Positions 33,684-43,095 of a stretch of DNA of 64,000 nt are shown here, piece after piece. Positions within the stretch are counted from its first letter, which is position 1; each line of letters begins with the position of its first letter. Source of the stretch: Deltaproteobacteria bacterium (GTDB lineage Bacteria; Desulfobacterota; DSM-4660; Desulfatiglandales; HGW-15); assembly GCA_016930835.1 (NCBI GenBank), contig JAFGGA010000204.1, forward strand, positions 1-64,000. The letters are read 5' to 3'. Under the pieces are notes generated by a model. The model worked only from the letters and a program-made list of their open reading frames with translations, had not been told where the DNA came from and made no database searches. The translations under genes and the position numbers were made by a program.

Positions 33684-35522
33684 ATGAAACCGGAGCCCAC
33701 CCTTTCATTATTTATGATCGTCAAAAATGAAGAGGCCATGCTTGCACGCTGCTTGAAAAGCGCCAGACAATACGTAAATGAGATCATCATCGTTGATACC
33801 GGTTCCACGGATCAAAGCGTTGATATTGCAAAAAAGTTTGATGCAAAGGTATATCACCACACATGGGAAGGTGATTTCGCGAAACACCGTAACCAGGCTA
33901 TTGGTTATGCCACCGGTGATTGGTTGTTGATGTTGGATGCGGATGAAGAATTAAGAGAAGGTAGCGGGGAGATATTACTGGAAGCTATTCGAACCGATGA
34001 GGTGGATGCCATAGAGGTGTTCAATGTCAGTTTTTTTAACAAAGGCGTTAGTGAGGCATGGCTGAATCAAACCAGGGTATTTAAAAACAAACCAGAAATC
34101 CGTTATACGGGCATTGTTCATGAACAACTGATCGGTGTTGCTCGGAGTAGAAGATATCCCATATTTCTCAATCATTACGGCTATGACCTTGAGAAGGATA
34201 TGGCTGAAAAAAAACACCAACGAAACGTCAGTCTTATCAAAAAACAGATTCATAAAGAACCGGATAACTACTTTCACCATTTGAACCTAGCCGTTTCCTA
34301 TTCCACCCACTTTGAATTTCAAAAGGCTGTAGAAGAAGGTCTCGAAGCAGTTAGATTGGCGGAGGACAAAAACATCTTTGATCATAACTTGTTATGGGCC
34401 AAGTATATTGTGGCGTCTGCCTATTACAAACTGGATGATCTGGATCAGGCTGAAAAACAAGCTATGGCGGCCATAGAGCTATCACCGGATCACCTGGATT
34501 CGAACTTTATCTTGGCCCTGGTATATCATCGAAAAAAAATTTGGGACAAGTTAGAAATCATATCTGGAAAGATACTTTCACTCTATAAATTGCTTTATCA
34601 ATCACCTGAAGCCTTTAGCTCTCGTTTAATCCATATGGCTAATGAAGAGTGGCGTATCCATATCGGGCTGGGTGATATGTATCTGAGCCAAGGAGACCTT
34701 GAAAAGGCTGTTCAATCGTTTGACGCCGCCTTGAGAATAACCTCTAATCAAAGTGAGTGTTATAGGATAATCGGTGATTGCTTTCGATATAAAAAATCTT
34801 ACGAATACGCTAAGGCACATTACAAATCTGCCATAGAACAGCGCTATGATAATGCGGAAGCCATATACGGTCTGGCCTTAACATATAAAGACCAGAGTGA
34901 CGATGCCAGATATTCAGAATTGATGGAATCCATTAAAAAAAACTGGACAGAAAATCCCGAGATTTTCTGCGAAATGGGCATTTTGAATATCAAAAAAGGA
35001 AGATATGAGTCGGCCATTGATCATTTTCAGCAAGCTATTGCATTAAATAAAGACTATTTTCCCGCATATATCAATCTTGCCCTGGCATACAAATATCTCG
35101 GGAAACTGGATGATGCACTGGATGCCAACCTCCAAGGACTGAGATTAAGACCGCATGAAATAGATGTACTTATCAACCTTGGCCATCTTTATTATACAAA
35201 AGGCGAATTCCCTTTAGCCAAAGAAATTTTTTTGGAGGTCCTGGAACGGCAACCGGACCATATGGATGTACTGCTTTATGCGAGTGAACTTTTCCTGATG
35301 GATAATAATATTGAAATGTGTGTGCATCAATGTGATCAGATCTTAAAAGTGCTGGGATTGCCTTGTGACATGACATTATCGAGTATAACCGATCTGGCGG
35401 GCCTTTTCGTACTGGTAGGTCACGTATTACACGAGAATCAAAAACCGAATCTTTCCAAAAAAGCATTCCAAATCGCCTTTCAACTCGACCCACGGATCGG
35501 CGTGATCTGGGAAGCCTCTTAA
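33684..35522 (+). CDS. GT2 glycosyltransferase with C-terminal TPR array
   Basis: 612 residues. Residues 1-~230 are a GT2 domain: LSLFMIVKNEEAMLARCLKS, IIIVDTGSTDQSVDIAKKF, EGDFAKHRNQAIGYATGDW and the metal-binding DAD in LMLDADEEL near residue 85. Residues ~240-600 are TPRs (DDLDQAEKQAMAAIELSPDH, GRYESAIDHFQQAIALNKDY, GKLDDALDANLQGLRLRPHE). Paralogues lie at 36.8 kb (double) and 43.1 kb. Such GT2-TPR enzymes are common in flagellin glycosylation islands. The TPR array could hold the protein acceptor. It ends two bases before the following GT9-like gene. Confidence 0.9.
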   Translation: MKPEPTLSLFMIVKNEEAMLARCLKSARQYVNEIIIVDTGSTDQSVDIAKKFDAKVYHHTWEGDFAKHRNQAIGYATGDWLLMLDADEELREGSGEILLEAIRTDEVDAIEVFNVSFFNKGVSEAWLNQTRVFKNKPEIRYTGIVHEQLIGVARSRRYPIFLNHYGYDLEKDMAEKKHQRNVSLIKKQIHKEPDNYFHHLNLAVSYSTHFEFQKAVEEGLEAVRLAEDKNIFDHNLLWAKYIVASAYYKLDDLDQAEKQAMAAIELSPDHLDSNFILALVYHRKKIWDKLEIISGKILSLYKLLYQSPEAFSSRLIHMANEEWRIHIGLGDMYLSQGDLEKAVQSFDAALRITSNQSECYRIIGDCFRYKKSYEYAKAHYKSAIEQRYDNAEAIYGLALTYKDQSDDARYSELMESIKKNWTENPEIFCEMGILNIKKGRYESAIDHFQQAIALNKDYFPAYINLALAYKYLGKLDDALDANLQGLRLRPHEIDVLINLGHLYYTKGEFPLAKEIFLEVLERQPDHMDVLLYASELFLMDNNIEMCVHQCDQILKVLGLPCDMTLSSITDLAGLFVLVGHVLHENQKPNLSKKAFQIAFQLDPRIGVIWEAS

Positions 35523-35524
35523 CC

Positions 35525-36673
35525 ATGCAATTTCTCGTTGCCAATCATGATACCACAGCCCGTATCTTCGGTCATACTTATCTTTTAAAGGGTTTTAGAA
35601 ATCCTCTCGCGGATTGGAAGGATATCCTTGTCGCGGACGACGCTGCCACTTCAGATTTGTTGCGGCACCACAAAGAATCCCTCTCTTCCGCCGCTTTGGA
35701 CCAGGATCAAATCGCGGATCTTCCAGCGCCTTTATCATCCCTGGATCAAATCAAAAATGGAAACAAGATCCTGCTTTTGAGAAGCGGTGGTATCGGTGAT
35801 CACATCATGCTTTTGCCGGCCCTTAAGGCATTCAGGAATAGATTAAAAGATCAATCCGTCACTATACAACTTTCGGTTCAAGAGGATATGTTTCCTATCT
35901 TTCAGGGAAATAATGATATTGATCATCTATATCCACTCCCTTTATCTTTATCCGATATGTTGATGGCGGATTTCTTCATTGATTTTTCAGGATCTCTTGA
36001 AAAGGCCCTTAACAATGATCTCCACCTGACCGACTATTTTATGCGTGCTTTCCATCTTAATCGTCATGGCGCCTATGACATGAATGGACTGGTATCTGGG
36101 AATCTTTCAAATTCATCATTGATCATTACACTGTTCAGCAGACTTAAGAAGATGAATCCGGGCCGGAGGATTATTTTTTTGAATTGGCGCGCTAGCACGC
36201 GCATAAAGAGTCTCCCGCCATATCTTTTTGCAGAGATCACGAAACAATCAAAAGATATCATATTTGTGGCCGGCCATCCCAATTCATTCGCTTCCATTAC
36301 CGATGAAGAAATATCAAAACATAATCTTCAAGCCATTAACATCAGTTCTCACCTCAAAACGCTTTATGATTATTTTACGGCGGTCTCGCTTTCTGACATG
36401 GTTATCTGCTCGGATACATCTACCTATCATATCGCTTCGCTTTACCAAAAACCATCGATGGTTATCACCGGTCCGACATATCCAGTGCTGACCAAATACT
36501 ATCCACGCTGTATCGCTATTGAGGCCCGATATCATGGAGACCTTTGCCAGGCACCATGTGGTCGGGTGCGGGGTGAATGTCCAGAGGCACAGCGTCTGAA
36601 GACGCCATTCAGCCCCTGCCTGATGTCGATATCACCGCGGGAAGTGGCAAGTGAGTATCATCATTTTGTATAA
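35525..36673 (+). CDS. GT9-like glycosyltransferase
   Basis: 382 residues. After a ~75-residue unassigned N-terminus comes ILLLRSGGIGDHIMLLPALKAF, the GT9 loop. Later come FLNWRASTRIKSLPPYLFAEI and SLSDMVICSDTSTYHIASLYQKPSMVITG, the heptosyltransferase-type donor segment. The C-terminus has a cysteine cluster (CQAPCGRVRGECPEAQRL), shared in outline with the GT9-like proteins at 32 and 42 kb. It begins two bases after the GT2-TPR stop, so both are co-translated. Donor sugar unknown. Confidence 0.8.
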   Translation: MQFLVANHDTTARIFGHTYLLKGFRNPLADWKDILVADDAATSDLLRHHKESLSSAALDQDQIADLPAPLSSLDQIKNGNKILLLRSGGIGDHIMLLPALKAFRNRLKDQSVTIQLSVQEDMFPIFQGNNDIDHLYPLPLSLSDMLMADFFIDFSGSLEKALNNDLHLTDYFMRAFHLNRHGAYDMNGLVSGNLSNSSLIITLFSRLKKMNPGRRIIFLNWRASTRIKSLPPYLFAEITKQSKDIIFVAGHPNSFASITDEEISKHNLQAINISSHLKTLYDYFTAVSLSDMVICSDTSTYHIASLYQKPSMVITGPTYPVLTKYYPRCIAIEARYHGDLCQAPCGRVRGECPEAQRLKTPFSPCLMSISPREVASEYHHFV

Positions 36674-36680
36674 GATATAT

Positions 36681-36722
36681 GGCGTAAGGTATTCGGTTTG
36701 TCCTTTGCTCTTTACGCTACGC
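36681..36722. repeat. GCGTAAGG/TACGC boundary repeat
   Basis: An imperfect inverted pair, GGCGTAAGG and CTTTACGCTACGC, lies in the gap downstream of the GT9-like gene. It is a divergent member of the boundary tract family. Confidence 0.4.
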
Positions 36723-36777
36723 ACCTGTATCTCGAACCGCCCGAAGAAAAACTGGTCATAAAATCCCGATCCATTGC

Positions 36778-36798
36778 GGCCGGGTATAAAACCCGTCC
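36778..36798. repeat. TATAAAA-centred palindrome
   Basis: GGCCGGGT and ACCCGTCC arms flank ATAAA. It is nearly the same as the core of the perfect palindrome at 30.02 kb. Confidence 0.65.
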
Positions 36799-36832
36799 CT
36801 GTGATAAACAGTTTCTAAAAAAAGATTCCATA

Positions 36833-39418
36833 ATGAAACCCACCCTTTCCCTCTGTATGATCGTCAAAAACGAGGAAAACCTCCTTCCCCGTTGTCTGGA
36901 TAGTGCCAAGGACATAGTCGACGAGATCATCATCGTGGATACCGGCTCAACGGATAATACGATCCAGATTGCACAACAATATGGTGCAAAAGTCCATATT
37001 CATCCGTGGGAAAATGATTTTTCAAAACACCGTAATCAGTCCATCTCCTACGCCTCCAGTGAATGGATTCTCTACCTTGACGCGGATGAAGAGCTGATCC
37101 CGCCAAGTGGGCAAATCATCAAAAACGCGATCCAAAATCAAAGCATCGATAGCATCGCTGTACAGATCATCAACCCATTTAACAACGGGAAAAATCAAGC
37201 TGTATTCAACGCGGTTCGTATCTTTAAAAAACATGTCCGATTTGAAGGCATTGTCCATAACAGGGAGACGGGCTGCGTGAACACCCTTTTTTATCCTGTC
37301 CGCATCTTACATCATGGATATAATCTGAATATTGAAAAGACGAAGGTGAAATTTGCCAGGACTTCAAGTCTTCTAAAAGAGCAGATCCATCAAGATCCGG
37401 ATAATCCATTACCCCACCACTATTTATCCGCATCATACTTAAGCATGGGTGTCTTTGAACAAGACTATTTCCATAAGGCGGTCCATGAGGGTATGAAAGC
37501 TATTCACCTGGCCAAAGAGCAACAAAATGGTGACCCAATCTTTCTCTGCAGCCACTATATCGTCGCGGCAAGTCACCTGAACCTGGGGAATATCGTTGAC
37601 GCGGAGGCTTTATGTAAAAAAGCGTTGGATATTTTCCCAGACCATTTGGATTCGTATTTCCTCCTTGCCAAAATATACGACCGAAAAGGAGAAATCCTCC
37701 TGGGCAAGAAGTCGGCTGAGCGTTATCTTGCCGTGCATGATGAAATAACCAATAACCCGGGCAAGTTCGGGAGGTTGATTAACAACTCATATTGGGGCCG
37801 ATGGCTGATCAAAATTTTCCTTGGCAAGATCATTTATGAAGAAGGGGAGATACAGAAAGCCCACCGAATGTTTAAAGAGGCCATTGAGAACGCAAAAGAA
37901 AACGCTGAGAGTTATCGTCTGATCGGTGAATTTTTCTTACGAAAAGCCGTATTTCATGAAGCCGTCGCACACCTTGAGCAAGCGACCAGGGTTCAGGAAG
38001 ATCAGTTAACGCTTTACATGCTGATGGAAAGCTATGGTCAACTATGGGATGTAGACAATCAAATCAATATTCTAAAAAAAATAATCAAAGCATTTCCTCA
38101 AGAAATAGACAATATCAATCGAATCGGGTTGGTTCAATTTGAGAGGCTAAATTACAAATTAGCGAATTTTTGCCTGGAAAAGGCGGTTGAGATGGGGAGA
38201 AAAACGCCTGAAAACCTATTGAAGCTCAATCATGCCAGAGATATTTTAAGGCGGATTGATCAAACGAAGAGAACAAACATCGATTCACCACCCTCCATAT
38301 CGGCATGTCTTATGGTCAAGAATGAAGAGGTTTTTCTTGGAAACTGTCTTAAAAGCATCAAACCTCATGTGGACGAAATCATCGTAGTAGACACTGGGTC
38401 AACGGACAAAACCGTAGAGATTGCCAAGGGATACGGGGCAAAGGTATATCATCATCCATGGGAAGGAGATTTCAGTAAACATCGTAATCAAAGCATATCC
38501 TATGCGCGGGGTGATTGGATTTTAGTGATCGATGCGGATGAAGTTCTGGAAAGGGAAAGTGCTGAATTTTTAAGGGGTATTGTCAACAACACCCTTAAAA
38601 ATGCACTCCTTATTAAAGAGATCAATTGCACGAAGTCAGGTGAACTCCGATCCGTATTCGGTTTTCCGCGCATATTCAGGAACTTTATGGGATGCCATTA
38701 TCGAGGCATCGTCCATAACCAGCCCTATTTCCCCGGAGAAGCAGAACCCACACCCATCACGTTTTTTCATTTCGGTTACGATCAAACCCCTGGAAAAATG
38801 GCTGAAAAGAGGAAGCGAACCATTGACCTGTTGGAAAAGCAAATCATGCAGGAACCCGATGCCCTGTTCCCCAGATTCAATCTGGCCATCAGCCGATTCG
38901 GGGCTGGGGATTATGCCGAAGCAGTAAAACAAGGATCAAAAACCATTGAACTTTTAAAGAAATATCGCATCCGGGACCCCGGATACGGCACCATCTATTA
39001 TATCACGGGCATGGCCTTGTTATATATGGATCAAATAGATCAGGCAGAACAAACCGCCAAAGAAGGTATCCAGTTCTATCCGGAAAACATGGATGCCTAT
39101 TTTGTTTTAACGCTCGTATATGACCGGCAAAATGATCATCTCAATACCACAAAATTTGGAGAAGGTTTCTTACAGCTTTATCGAAGGATATTAGACGCCC
39201 ATGTGATCTTCAATATTGAATATCGTACTATTGGCGGGGCATGGAATATCATGCTCGTCCTGAGTCTGGCCTATTTTCAAATGGGGCAATGGGACCAATC
39301 CCATCTCTATTTTCAAGAGGCCTGCCGAGTGGCTTCATTGGATGCCTTCCCGCAGTTGGAACGTGACAGGATGGCTAAAACCATACAATACGGAACAACC
39401 CATTCTTCAACAGCTTGA
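36833..39418 (+). CDS. Tandem GT2-TPR-GT2-TPR glycosyltransferase
   Basis: 861 residues. The start is ATG 36833 because the open frame upstream crosses a palindrome. It contains two complete copies of the GT2-TPR module. The first GT2 has LSLCMIVKNEENLLPRCLDS, HPWENDFSKHRNQSISYASS and YLDADEEL. The second, starting near residue 486, has ISACLMVKNEEVFLGNCLKS, HPWEGDFSKHRNQSISYARG and VIDADEVL. TPRs follow each. Both DAD metal motifs are intact, so both halves could be active. This is an internal duplication related to the single-module genes at 33.7 and 43.1 kb. It may add two sugars in sequence or form a polymerising pair. Confidence 0.9.
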   Translation: MKPTLSLCMIVKNEENLLPRCLDSAKDIVDEIIIVDTGSTDNTIQIAQQYGAKVHIHPWENDFSKHRNQSISYASSEWILYLDADEELIPPSGQIIKNAIQNQSIDSIAVQIINPFNNGKNQAVFNAVRIFKKHVRFEGIVHNRETGCVNTLFYPVRILHHGYNLNIEKTKVKFARTSSLLKEQIHQDPDNPLPHHYLSASYLSMGVFEQDYFHKAVHEGMKAIHLAKEQQNGDPIFLCSHYIVAASHLNLGNIVDAEALCKKALDIFPDHLDSYFLLAKIYDRKGEILLGKKSAERYLAVHDEITNNPGKFGRLINNSYWGRWLIKIFLGKIIYEEGEIQKAHRMFKEAIENAKENAESYRLIGEFFLRKAVFHEAVAHLEQATRVQEDQLTLYMLMESYGQLWDVDNQINILKKIIKAFPQEIDNINRIGLVQFERLNYKLANFCLEKAVEMGRKTPENLLKLNHARDILRRIDQTKRTNIDSPPSISACLMVKNEEVFLGNCLKSIKPHVDEIIVVDTGSTDKTVEIAKGYGAKVYHHPWEGDFSKHRNQSISYARGDWILVIDADEVLERESAEFLRGIVNNTLKNALLIKEINCTKSGELRSVFGFPRIFRNFMGCHYRGIVHNQPYFPGEAEPTPITFFHFGYDQTPGKMAEKRKRTIDLLEKQIMQEPDALFPRFNLAISRFGAGDYAEAVKQGSKTIELLKKYRIRDPGYGTIYYITGMALLYMDQIDQAEQTAKEGIQFYPENMDAYFVLTLVYDRQNDHLNTTKFGEGFLQLYRRILDAHVIFNIEYRTIGGAWNIMLVLSLAYFQMGQWDQSHLYFQEACRVASLDAFPQLERDRMAKTIQYGTTHSSTA

Positions 39419-39581
39419 AGATGTTTTTCATACGGCGCTGCCAACAAATTGGATTGATTTGAGCACGGGGATGATTCCCAACACTCAAAAGACATATTTA
39501 TATGGGCACCCATTGGTGTCCAAAGCAAATTTTATTTGAGGTAACAGATTAGCCTTTTGAAAATTGTGAGATGCAAGGCTT

Positions 39582-39740
39582 GGATTCCGCGATCAAGTCG
39601 TGGAATGACGGTTGATCTTACGATCGCTATACCTTCATGAAGCACGCATTTTATTTTTCCTGATGATTTCCCCTTTTCCGCCTGCCTGCGCCGCGCTCGA
39701 CGCGGTAGACAGGTCATTCCGCGACTTGATCGCGGAATCC
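39582..39740. repeat. Paired inverted GGATTCCGCG palindromes
   Basis: Copy 1 (39582-39609) begins GGATTCCGCGATCAAGTCG. Copy 2 (39713-39740) is its near-perfect reverse complement. Each copy is itself palindromic. They occupy the 473-base gap before the next gene; no gene is supported there. A similar pair lies at 56.62-56.73 kb. Confidence 0.85.
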
Positions 39741-39774
39741 AATTGTTTCGATTTTTTAAAACAGCTAAAGTGAT

Positions 39775-39850
39775 ATAATTTGAATTTTTTTAATTTAAGT
39801 GATTGTTTTTGAATTACGTCCAGAACAGGTTTCATTTCAGGTTTCCCTTT
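39775..39850 (-). repeat. Composite interspersed repeat, inverted copy
   Basis: AAGTGATTGTTTTTGAATTA followed by a segment containing AACAGGTTTCATTTCAGGTT is the reverse complement of the repeat at 12.7 and 46.67 kb. The open frame upstream of the next GT4 gene runs through it. Confidence 0.55.
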
Positions 39851-39891
39851 TTATCGATAGAGAAAGGGGGTACGACCATTTTTGGACAAGA

Positions 39892-41322
39892 ATGATGGGC
39901 ACCAATAAAATCCACATGATCATGCCCATCGGGATGAACCACGGATGGGGCATCTGCGGCCGCTATTTGACCGAAGAGCTATCGAAACTTTGTGATATAG
40001 AGCTGATTACCGGGGAATTTTCCATGAACGATGTCCAGAATGAAATGGAATTCAATCATCTCAACGCTCTACGAAAAAAGCAAAACCCTCTATTTAGCGA
40101 TGATGAAGAACTTGAATACCCGGTTATACAGGCCATACGCGGAATAACGATGGAACCTTGGTATCAGACGTACCGAAGTCCTTTTCGTGTCGGATATACG
40201 TTCTTCGAAAGTGACACCATTGCACCTGAAGCGATCGATCACGCGAAAGCGCATTTTGATTTCATCGTCGCAGGATCAAGTTGGTGTGAGCGCATTCTTA
40301 ACGAATTCGGATTTGAAAACACCAGAACCATCATTCAAGGAATAGACCCGCTGCTCTTTCATCCGAATGATACTGCCAAGACCTTGTATGAGGATAAGTT
40401 TGTCATTTTTTCCGGTGGTAAGCTGGAATTGCGAAAAGGACAGGACCTGGTGATTCGGGCCTTCAAAATCATGCAGGATAAATACCCGGACGTGATGCTG
40501 GTAAATCTCTGGTACAACCATTGGACCCAATCCATGGAGTCCATGGCCCTCTCGCCCCATATCCGGTTTGACATGCCCAAAGGGGACTATATAAAGGCTG
40601 TTCATCATCTGTTGTCTGTTAATGGAATCGATACCGACAGGGTGATCACCCTCCCGCCCAAACAAAATCATGAATTGTCGGCCATCTATAAAAATACGGA
40701 CATCGGGCTCTTTCCCAACCGATGTGAGGGAGGGACCAACCTGGTCTTGATGGAATACATGGCCTGTGGAAAACCGGTGATTGCATCCTATTCATCCGGG
40801 CATAAGGATATCTTATCCGACCGGAATTCCGTGCCTATCAAATCAATGAGACCGTTTGTCGTCCAGAATCAAGATAACAGCATCCTGTATACATGGGATG
40901 ACCCGGATCTTGATGAGATCATCTCGGCGTTGGAATGGGCCTATTGGCACCGGGACAAGATAAAACCAATCGGCGGGACAGCGGGAGAAGATCTTTCCCA
41001 TCAAACATGGGCTTGTTCAGCCGAAGCGTTTTATAACGTTATTTGCGGACCTTCATCCAAACACAACCCTGTCGCCGATCCCATCGATCATAAACGTCAA
41101 GAAGCCCCCGCGTTGTATAAAGAGCAAGAACATCCCCCTGTAAAAGACCCTGAAAAATTCCTCTACGATATTCTCCATAGCCAGACCGGACAAGGCCCTA
41201 TAACCCTGAGGGATATGATGAAAAAGCTAAGGGATCATTGTGGAGAATTCTCAAGAACCGAGGCCATTCTCCATATGATGGAAGCGCTTGTCATTGAATC
41301 CACCGAAAGGCGAGGTTGGTGA
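39892..41322 (+). CDS. Glycosyltransferase family 4 protein with C-terminal extension
   Basis: 476 residues from ATG 39892; the frame extends upstream only through an interspersed repeat, and ATG 39895 is equally possible. The core matches the GT4 at 30.1 kb: MPIGMNHGWGICGRYLTEEL, FSGGKLELRKGQDLVIRAF near residue 174, and CEGGTNLVLMEYMACGKPVI. It adds a ~100-residue C-terminal tail (DPEKFLYDILHSQTGQGPIT, EFSRTEAILHMMEALVIES) that is helical and unassigned. Its stop overlaps the next GT9 start as GTGA, repeating the gene order seen at 30-32 kb. Confidence 0.86.
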   Translation: MMGTNKIHMIMPIGMNHGWGICGRYLTEELSKLCDIELITGEFSMNDVQNEMEFNHLNALRKKQNPLFSDDEELEYPVIQAIRGITMEPWYQTYRSPFRVGYTFFESDTIAPEAIDHAKAHFDFIVAGSSWCERILNEFGFENTRTIIQGIDPLLFHPNDTAKTLYEDKFVIFSGGKLELRKGQDLVIRAFKIMQDKYPDVMLVNLWYNHWTQSMESMALSPHIRFDMPKGDYIKAVHHLLSVNGIDTDRVITLPPKQNHELSAIYKNTDIGLFPNRCEGGTNLVLMEYMACGKPVIASYSSGHKDILSDRNSVPIKSMRPFVVQNQDNSILYTWDDPDLDEIISALEWAYWHRDKIKPIGGTAGEDLSHQTWACSAEAFYNVICGPSSKHNPVADPIDHKRQEAPALYKEQEHPPVKDPEKFLYDILHSQTGQGPITLRDMMKKLRDHCGEFSRTEAILHMMEALVIESTERRGW

Positions 41323-43019
41323 ATATCCTTGTGATTCAGACATCTCGTTTTGGCGATCTTCTGCAAACAACCCCCATGCTTCACGCGTTGAGGGTACGAT
41401 ATCCAGACGCCTCCATCAGCGTTCTATCCAGGTATAATGTAATGGAGATCTATCAAGACAATCCGGATTTGGATCATCTGGAGTTATTCAATATCGAAGA
41501 ATATACCCGCCGTCTGATGAGCGCCCCCCAAAACATCTTCGACGCATATATTGAACTACGCGAAGCCGTGGATCATTTAAAGGCCATGAACTTCGATATG
41601 GTGATCAACGTAACCCACGACCGGTTCAGTACCTTTTTGACTCATCTTATCACATCATCCCGAATAAAAGGGATGTATTTGTCTCCAAACAAAAAACTAC
41701 ACATCAAGATCAACGGCCTGTGGTTTCAATACCTACGATGCACATCCAATTTTCGGATGGTTGCCTCATTTAATTTGGCGGATATCTATAAAAACGCTGT
41801 GGGGGGCTCAATAGAAACGCAACGGCTCTTTTTCCATATATCGAAAGATTCGATATCAAAGGCCGATACCCTTCTGGGCCCAACCATAAAGGATGCGGAA
41901 TCTTTTCGCTATATCGGATTTCAGTTGGGGACCAGCACGGGCAATAGACGCTGGCCCAGTGAATATTTCATTGAACTGGGTAACCGGCTTCAGAATGAGA
42001 TGAACACGAAAATTGTCTTACTGGGAAGCAAAGATGAAAAAAAAATCGGGGAGAAGGTCATTGAGGGCATGACTGAAAAACCCATTGATCTGATCGGTGA
42101 GACGAATATATCGGTTCTCGCATCAATATTGAATAGATGCGCGCTACTGGTCACCAATGATACAGGGACCATGCACTTGGCAGCGGCCGTGGGAACGCCT
42201 TGTATCGCCCTATTCTTCGAAAGCGCCAATCCCTTTCAGACCGGTCCTTATGGGGAAGGGCATATTATTTGTTCACCGGACCTGGATTGTTTTCCCTGTC
42301 CAACCACCTTTGAATGCAATGACAAGAGATGTCTCCACCGAATTCCCGTTGAGACGGTTTATCGATTGATTCAAGACAGACTGGGAAAAAATCCTTCCTT
42401 TCAGATTCCTCAACCCATTGGAATGCGTATGTTCAAAACGCGATTTGACCCGTTAGGTGTGTGGGACGCCTGGCCCGTGGGAAGATTGAATCTAAAAAAG
42501 AAGGATATCATCAGGCGGCTATATCGACATATGTGGCTTCGATTCGCATGCCGATCTCGCGAATGGAACGTGGGCTCGACAGAACCCGTTTTACAAGATG
42601 AATTGAAAAACGACCTAAGGCAGTGGTCGCAAAATTACTTCCTGAAAGATCCGGAGATCCAAAAATGGCTTAGTGACTTTCAAGAAGGCTTGGAAACCTT
42701 GACCGGGATTGTAGACAGAGGTCTCGGCCTTATAAAGGCGATGGTTTTATCCATTCAAAATGTATCACTGGCCCCTGCATATATAAAAAAACAATCCGAT
42801 ATCCTTGGAGTATTGGAAAAAAAAATCATTCAATCCGGTCAGGATGATCTTTTCGTCGGTCAATTAACGAATCTTTTTCAACTCGAATTGGAGCAGATTC
42901 ATGATGCCCCTTTCTTGATCATGCTGAATGCCTGGAAGCAGGTATATGATAATTTAGGAACCAGGATGAGGATACTCGAAGAAGAGATCCGGCTGATGAG
43001 GGAAGCCTTGGGCTGTTGA
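41319..43019 (+). CDS. GT9 family (heptosyltransferase-like) glycosyltransferase with C-terminal helical domain
   Basis: 566 residues. GTG 41319, overlapping the upstream stop as GTGA, is preferred over TTG 41316. The N-terminus ILVIQTSRFGDLLQTTPMLHAL is classic GT9. The donor half has IGFQLGTSTGNRRWPSEYFIEL and CALLVTNDTGTMHLAAAVGTPCIALFF, the heptosyltransferase signature with the conserved D-T-G-x2-H. Next is a Cys-rich CFPCPTTFECNDKRCLH. The final ~190 residues are helical and unassigned. This is the clearest GT9 in the window. Heptose as donor is possible but not shown. Confidence 0.88.
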   Translation: MNILVIQTSRFGDLLQTTPMLHALRVRYPDASISVLSRYNVMEIYQDNPDLDHLELFNIEEYTRRLMSAPQNIFDAYIELREAVDHLKAMNFDMVINVTHDRFSTFLTHLITSSRIKGMYLSPNKKLHIKINGLWFQYLRCTSNFRMVASFNLADIYKNAVGGSIETQRLFFHISKDSISKADTLLGPTIKDAESFRYIGFQLGTSTGNRRWPSEYFIELGNRLQNEMNTKIVLLGSKDEKKIGEKVIEGMTEKPIDLIGETNISVLASILNRCALLVTNDTGTMHLAAAVGTPCIALFFESANPFQTGPYGEGHIICSPDLDCFPCPTTFECNDKRCLHRIPVETVYRLIQDRLGKNPSFQIPQPIGMRMFKTRFDPLGVWDAWPVGRLNLKKKDIIRRLYRHMWLRFACRSREWNVGSTEPVLQDELKNDLRQWSQNYFLKDPEIQKWLSDFQEGLETLTGIVDRGLGLIKAMVLSIQNVSLAPAYIKKQSDILGVLEKKIIQSGQDDLFVGQLTNLFQLELEQIHDAPFLIMLNAWKQVYDNLGTRMRILEEEIRLMREALGC

Positions 43020-43040
43020 AATCCACCGTGACGTTCATCC

Positions 43041-43073
43041 TTACCCTTTGCGCCAAGCGCCATACGGCTTGCA
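43041..43073. repeat. GCGCC-rich boundary repeat
   Basis: TACCCTTTGCGCCAAGCGCC lies between the GT9 and GT2-TPR genes. It is nearly identical in its first half to the tract at 30.08 kb. Confidence 0.6.
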
Positions 43074-43095
43074 CTTTTTTTAAAGAATCATTTCA

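Noticed and set aside
39582-39740. CRISPR-like array
   Set aside because: Only two copies, inverted relative to each other, with no regular spacers or cas genes.
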